Positions 58,313 through 64,000 of a DNA stretch of 64,000 nt are shown here, piece after piece. Position 1 is the first letter of the stretch. Every line of letters starts with the position of its first letter. Under the pieces are notes generated by a model, which saw nothing but the letters and a program-made list of their open reading frames with translations, ran no database searches and was not told the DNA's origin. This DNA comes from Glebionis coronaria (lineage: Eukaryota; Streptophyta; Magnoliopsida; Asterales; Asteraceae): assembly GCA_025667525.1 (NCBI GenBank), contig CM046878.1, positions 101,695,237-101,759,236 on the forward strand. Direction: 5' to 3'. Made by a program: the position numbers and the translations under genes.

Positions 58313-61300
58313 TCTTATAAATACATTAACATATAATTCTTGAATTTTTCTCTCTTCTTGTAACACATGGTTCTTGTATTATTCAAGAAATATACATTAT
58401 AGCATGCACATGGATTTAGAATACTATTTTGTAATTTGGTATGACCAAGTTGACAAATATTTGATCCAAAAAGAATTAAGTTATCGATGGAATTCTGATG
58501 TAGTCTCATAATTCTCATACTCATAAAATACCAAAATTATTATGGTATGTCAAAAGAGTTGAACCAAACTACCTTAATATTGTTTGATTCATGATTTTTT
58601 TAAATCTCCAAGATCTACCAAGGTTAGAAAATTGTATGTGTCATTAATACACTCAATATAATTCAAATCTAGAAGGTATTCAAAACAAATGAAACTCCTA
58701 AACTATTCGGAATTTTTGGTTGTTTCACTCAAACCAATTGAATCCTAAAACCTTTTAAGTTTTTTTTTGTTTTCTACACTTCCTAGCTTGACGATTGTAG
58801 TTTTGGTGTTCATCCTAGATCGACGCAACCCAAATTTTTTATAAGCTTATTTGTTAAAGGGTGATACAAAAATTAGGGTTAATACTAACCTTATTAGGGT
58901 TCTTGGGAAGAACCTCAATATGTCTTGATAAAAGTTCTTTAATTTGATATTACTTATGAAGCATACTATTACCAAACTTGATATAATAATTTAAAATGAC
59001 TTTTTAAAGTTTCTCTACTAAGAACAATTTATTGTTGCTTAAATACTTAGTATTTGGTTAATTATCTCTATTTACAAAAGTAAGTGAGGGCACAAAAAAA
59101 TCTTGAAGATATTCAAGAGCAAAACACATAACCTTGAAAACCACTTGTTGATGTAAAACTTCGGTTAAACATGAAAATGTCGAACCAAAGTTTATGTTAC
59201 GCCAATTCATAATTTGCAAAGATACCTCATCACTTGATTAATATATTAATATCAATGCTAAGGAATATAAGTTAAGATATCTTTGTAATCTACTAACTTC
59301 CTAAGATAAATTATCATATCTTGAATCTAATTAATGTCATATAACTATGAATGAAAAGATGCACTCCTTAGAGGAAAATCAATCATTTGAATTTAATTGA
59401 TATTTCTTAATTATAAACATGTGAGGTTGGAATGAGTTTCTTTTGAAGAAATACTCACGATGACAAAATTGTATACATAATTAATGCATTGCTTTTAATA
59501 GGAATCTTTTAATCATACTCAAGCGATTGACTGTGATTAAAACTTTCTTCCATACATGCATTAATTAAATAAAGATAATTAAGTAACATACACGTTTCCA
59601 TGTATATGTAATATGACAATTGAGCTTTATAGCATTTTCTTTTACGGTTACTTTTTGCGAGGACGGTGTGTAACCAAAATGTTTATGACTCTATAAAATC
59701 TTTATTTAGTATACAAGATAAATAATCCAAGTATGGGTTAAATCATGCATCTAGGAGCTGGATCTAGAATTTAATTATAATATGATTTTGATTAAATTTA
59801 GATAGCTTTGAGTACACTTGACATTAAGTGGAAGCACTGTGTGTTTTTTCTTTAAATTCATATGTTGTATAACATATTGAAGATATCATTCCATCTAAGC
59901 TAGATTATCCTTAAGATTGGAATAAAACTTCATCTAAGAATTTGTGGAATAAAACTAGACATTAAAATAAATGTTTATTAAAATAAAATATGCGGTAAGT
60001 AAGTCTAACACAAATGCAATATATCATTAAAGCAAGTCTTAAATGGTATATTTCACTTGACATAATTTATCACATAGATGAAAACCTTATGTTTTAACTA
60101 AGGATTCATTATGTATATATTATATTGTGTATATGACTGGTTGTTACTTTTGCATAAGAGTCAAATGAGATGACAACAACAATATTTAATTCAGAGTATA
60201 TAGATTATTGTTAATAAAAATATTTACGAATTATAAAGAATAGTGTTGTATGTGTACACTAATGCTATAGATAATCAGTTACAGTAAAGTGGGATTTTAT
60301 TATTTATGATAAATCTGCTAAACTAGATGTGCTCAAAATGAGCATTGTTGCATTACACATTAAGGAATTATATTTTATATTTTAAGAAACTGTAAAGATG
60401 ATTGTCAGTATATCATTGAATTTAAATACCTTATACAACGTATGACGATATTCTCATACTATGACACTTGCAATAGTATGAGCATGTGAGATAAGACACT
60501 TATCATGATTTTCAAGTCTTTCAAAATTCGTGAAATTTGAAACAAGTATTCGGAAGGTTTACTCATATGACTATTTAGGTTTCTTGTAAAAAAAGTTGAT
60601 AATGTTGAAAACATTTGACTTCAACTTGATAAATTAGTTTCATGCATATTTGTTTGAGTATTTGGATAGTTGTGTTTGTAAGACAATTATTATTTTCCGA
60701 TGAATAAAGATACTTAATGTTTGTTATCATTCATATAATTATTGTTGTCCTATATTTGTATGTTTAAATCCATTGGCGGTTAGTAATATGATAATATTGT
60801 CTACATTAAGGCAAATATGAGTGTTGGCTATATTCTTTGGATATTCTGGTCCCACCAAACTCATTTGTTATTCATAAGGGATGCATATTGGACACCCTGA
60901 ACTTTTGAAAGTTACTTTTAGGTCCTTGTCATGAGTAAGTTTTAAAAAATGGTGATTAAGTCATCCTTAGGCTTGAGATGCAAACAAGTTTGTGCATGTG
61001 TGAATATCACTTCTTGATTATAAGTTAAACGCTATCTTGCAAAAGGTAGTTATAAAGGCTATAATTAGAATTGTTGTGAAGTAGCGATCCACTAACACTT
61101 GCAGTCAAAATAGAATTTATTCCTCCACTTGATAAGTAGAGATTGGTACCATGAAGCCCTCTCCAAAAGTAATCAGATAATTGTGTAGCCGCACCCAAAG
61201 GGTAAATCAAGTTGATACTTGTTTACTTTTTGTATGTCTGAATTAACTTATATAAAGAGAAACTAAAAGTTAAACGATATGAAATGAGTTAGGATCCATA

Positions 61301-62340
61301 TCCATTGTTTAGCGGTACTAGTAACAAAGGGATGATTATTAGCAAGTCATATAGTCGTATACCATTTATACTTTTTGAGATATTCTTCTTGAAACTATAC
61401 CTCAATCATTTCCGGTTAAAATAAAATGTTGCCAAATACTTTATTATGGACGTACTATGTCTTAAACTCTCACAGTGGTAGCTGCCGGGATATGTGATCG
61501 TTTAGCCATCGGACACACGTGAGCCTATCGGGGGTACACACGAATACACGAAGAGTACGTTTATTATGTATTTAGTATATGTAACTCGTTTATATTTATT
61601 AAATATATAATATGTTTCACGAGATAATAATTTAACGGTTTTAGTTTAACCGCTATACGTTATAAGCTAATTAATTAAATATTAAATATAAAGAGAAGGA
61701 CTTAAAAGTCGGAAAACGAAACTTTTGTCCTTTCCCTTGTTGGCAGATTTTAGAAATGACTAGAAGAGGGTATATGTGTCGTTTTTGTAAAGTGATGAAT
61801 TTCTAAACAACGACTTGGAGTAAAGACCAAGTTTTAGTTTAGGGTTAAGACACTATATAAACACCTTGAGGTGCTTTGTTTTTTGTCGTCCCATCCAATT
61901 TAAAAACCATAACCAAATCTATGATTTGTAATAATGCAAATTTACTTCTTTTTCCTTTGTACACGACAAACATGCATGATACAAAAGAATTATATGTTTG
62001 TATCTAATTGTGTGTGCATGGTTTGTATTCATGCATACCACATGCAATATAAACTATTGATTTGCATATGTATTAGATGGTTGGAGCGTTTTCTCAATTC
62101 CAACAGACACTAGGTTTGATTCTCATGGTTGCCTGCTTTAGGTTTTATTTTCTTCTTTTGTTATTAGTTAGATTCAAACACATACCACTTGGTATTTGGA
62201 TTAGATCTAAAACAAAGCAATAAATACTAGTTGTTTTAGTAATCGTGATGTAACCACTAGCATCGTAACGTGCTCGTGTGGCGTGTCACGTGTCACGTGT
62301 AGTATGAGAAACCATAGAGACGACAACTTATTCGCTAAGT
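58313..62340. other. gene-poor AT-rich region
   Basis: No convincing frame. 61690-62110 has LTR-like features on the plus strand (CACTATATAAACACC near 61850, ending ATTCCAACAG), but no partner was found. A minus-strand frame at 61025-61210 (PLGAATQLSDYFWRGLHGT) looks protein-like, but I do not recognise it. Confidence 0.35.
62283..62302. promoter_or_regulatory. two overlapping G-box (CACGTG) motifs
   Basis: GTCACGTGTCACGTGTAG carries CACGTG twice, 8 bases apart. G-boxes bind bZIP and bHLH factors; no adjacent gene is recognised, so relevance is unknown. Confidence 0.4.
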
Positions 62341-62342
62341 TT

Positions 62343-62371
62343 CAAGATCAAGATCAAGATCAAGATCAAGA
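62343..62371. repeat. (CAAGAT)n microsatellite
   Basis: Nearly five copies of CAAGAT. Confidence 0.9.
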
Positions 62372-62944
62372 CTCATTTATTTGATTTAAGCAATTAAATA
62401 AAATGTTAGTATTTTATATGGTTTATTTATGTGTTAATTCATAAATATCGAACTAGATTCATTCCGATGCGTACTCGTTGTTAATGATTTAACTAGTATC
62501 AAAATTCCAACACTTTAATGATGAATCTCTCAGTTCTAAACGCTCATAAATTCCTTGCCTTCTGTATATTTCTAAGTTTATTTGTATAAAAATACTAGCT
62601 TAAAGACTCGTCTAACATCGGGTTTAGTTTAATTAGTGATTTATGTAAAAAAATAATGAACATGTATTAATATTAAAAGAAATTAAATTGGTTCTTTTAA
62701 TAGATAAAAAATCATACAAAAATAACATGAATCATTCGATAAGCATTTAACTTTGTAGCAATCACAATGATAGAGATCTATGCATTTTATTTTTCAAAAT
62801 GACATATGTGAGAGCGAATAAAGTCAACAACCAATGGTCACGTTGTGAACACTCAACAGTTGAACATAAAAGTAATTAAAAGAAAATATGCAAATAATAA
62901 TGCAAATGTAAATTTTAATATACATAATATTGGAAAAAGCATTT

Positions 62945-63177
62945 GAAAACATATATTCCATATACCATTAGAAGCGCGTTTATATAACACTTTTTGTAGA
63001 TCATATTTGTAGCTGTTTTAGATACATTCCTTTCTCGATCATAAACTACAACATTCAAACCTTTCTTACTCTTCATTCTTGAAACAACTATGCATAGTTG
63101 TTCGTGAGTGAAAACGGAATGTGGAAGGTATAAACCTATTTATAAAAAGAGTTGTCTTTAGATTTTGTTAATAGTCA
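62945..63177 (-). pseudogene. second PIF1-like helicase C-terminal fragment
   Basis: The minus-strand frame reads TINKI, stop, RQLFL, stop, IGLYLPHSVFTHEQLCIVV then SRMKSKKGLNVVVYDRERN and VSKTATNMIYKK. It covers the same segment as the fragment at 45496-45703 and is independently decayed. It points away from the RPA-like pseudogene 400 bases to the right. Confidence 0.75.
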
Positions 63178-63570
63178 ATCATTTATAAACATTAACTGGT
63201 TTCGTTATTCTTTTATCTGAAATAATAAATAATTGGTTAATGATACGCTAAACAATCTATTATATCTAAAGATCCAGTTCCTTCATTGAATGGGCAGTAA
63301 TGATGTTATTTTGTTCTACTGTTTTATGCTTCAAAACCCTCTAACGAAACCTAAAGCATACAAACGGTTTACGGTTTGCTGAAGTCATTACTCCAGCATC
63401 ATATGAAGAGATACAAACGATTTGCAGTTATCAAATCATTACTCCAGCATCATATGAATAGTTGCTGGAGTTACATCGTTTATCAATTGTATAAATTGAA
63501 TACAAAACGGCCAAAAAATAATACATCTTCGGTTTCTTTGATCTTTTGATAGCTATTCCATTAATCGAAA

Positions 63571-64000
63571 AAGGCCATTGAGGGAATGTCCATGGATGCT
63601 AAACAGCCCAATGCTGAATTGAAAACCTGTGTTGAGATAAAGAAAATTGTTGGTGAGCCCAATGATGGTGGCGTAAGCAAAGCTGTTGGTGAGTCCAGTA
63701 ATGGTGCTCAGCCTACAAAGGATTTGTTCTTGGATGATCTTTCTATTGATGTTACAGGCACAATTATAGTGATGCTGTGTAGAATGTGAGATGTGACTAC
63801 TACTATGAATCATTATTTAAGCACTGATTTTGTTGTTTCTGATGCAAAGGTATATTAATGCATTCTTATATGTTGTAGAGTATATTTACCGTGTAGATGA
63901 TATGAAATCTTACCAATTGTGATTGTAGGGTCGTGTAATGCATTGCAGCGCTAAATCAACCATAGCTCACAATTTCCTAAAGTTAAAAGAAGGGGTTGTT
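63571..64000 (+). pseudogene. RPA70/DUF223-like OB-fold protein, 5' part, runs off the edge
   Basis: Exon to 63849 encodes MSMDAKQPNAELKT.. GTIIVMLCRM, TGA stop (63787-63789), then DVTTTMNHYLSTDFVVSDAK. A GT-AG intron spans 63850-63928, and the next exon reads GRVMHCSAKSTIAHNFLKLK into the window end. The pattern (VMxxRMWDV..TDFVVSDAKG..C.A..AHNFLKLKEG) is that of replication-protein-A large-subunit-like proteins common in Asteraceae. The stop replaces an expected Trp codon (TGG to TGA). The frame opens at 63565 without an obvious upstream start. Plant Helitrons often carry RPA-like genes, and a PIF1 scrap lies nearby. Confidence 0.7.

Noticed and set aside
61690..62514. Possible LTR (TATATAAACACC promoter, CCAACA ends)
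   Set aside because: No matching second LTR, primer site or target duplication could be found.

Overview
The window is plant nuclear DNA: AT-rich, intron-containing genes separated by retroelements, TIR elements, microsatellites and long stretches with no gene. The retroelement gag and pol remnants (about 21.9-22.7 kb, 25.6-27.9 kb and 51.8-52.8 kb) read like families I know from Asteraceae, especially tribe Anthemideae (Tanacetum, Artemisia, Chrysanthemum). That placement is from memory, not from a search.

Layout. 1-16 kb: two tandem cysteine-rich repeat (DUF26) secretory-protein genes on the minus strand (9116-10262 and 14480-15490). They are separated by a 1.9 kb foldback element with a 9-bp target duplication (11006-12903) and preceded by a complete but mutated Copia element (2963-8945). 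16-23 kb: a second complete Copia element with unusual LTR ends (16440-21431), a decayed third Copia fragment and an LTR with primer site (22759-23094). 23-29 kb: an ATTCCGGATAAG minisatellite, a long TA tract split by a MITE, a broken gag coding region (25593-27922), and directly after it six 150-bp tandem units, each made of four hairpins, one of which keeps pairing while its sequence changes. 29.8-31.4 kb: an intronless PPR gene. 32.3-37.4 kb: a small NFD6-family organelle-protein gene with a 3.2 kb repeat-filled intron and two candidate tandem alternative last exons. 39.4 kb: tRNA-Glu(CTC). 40.1-44.0 kb: a matrix metalloproteinase gene cut in two by a 2.9 kb insertion with a 5-bp target duplication. 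45-64 kb: mostly gene-poor, with PIF1-like helicase scraps, a MULE-like element nested in a Copia remnant, a 55-bp copy of NFD6 exon 1 fused to Copia reverse transcriptase, a hAT-like element and, at the right edge, an RPA/DUF223-like pseudogene.

Likely functional host genes: the two DUF26 genes, the PPR gene, the NFD6-like gene and tRNA-Glu. The metalloproteinase is probably disrupted. The genes do not form one pathway; the DUF26 pair are local duplicates. The main unusual signals are the covarying hairpin array, the foldback element, the interrupted metalloproteinase, the duplicated NFD6 exon and the exon fragment captured at a Copia breakpoint.
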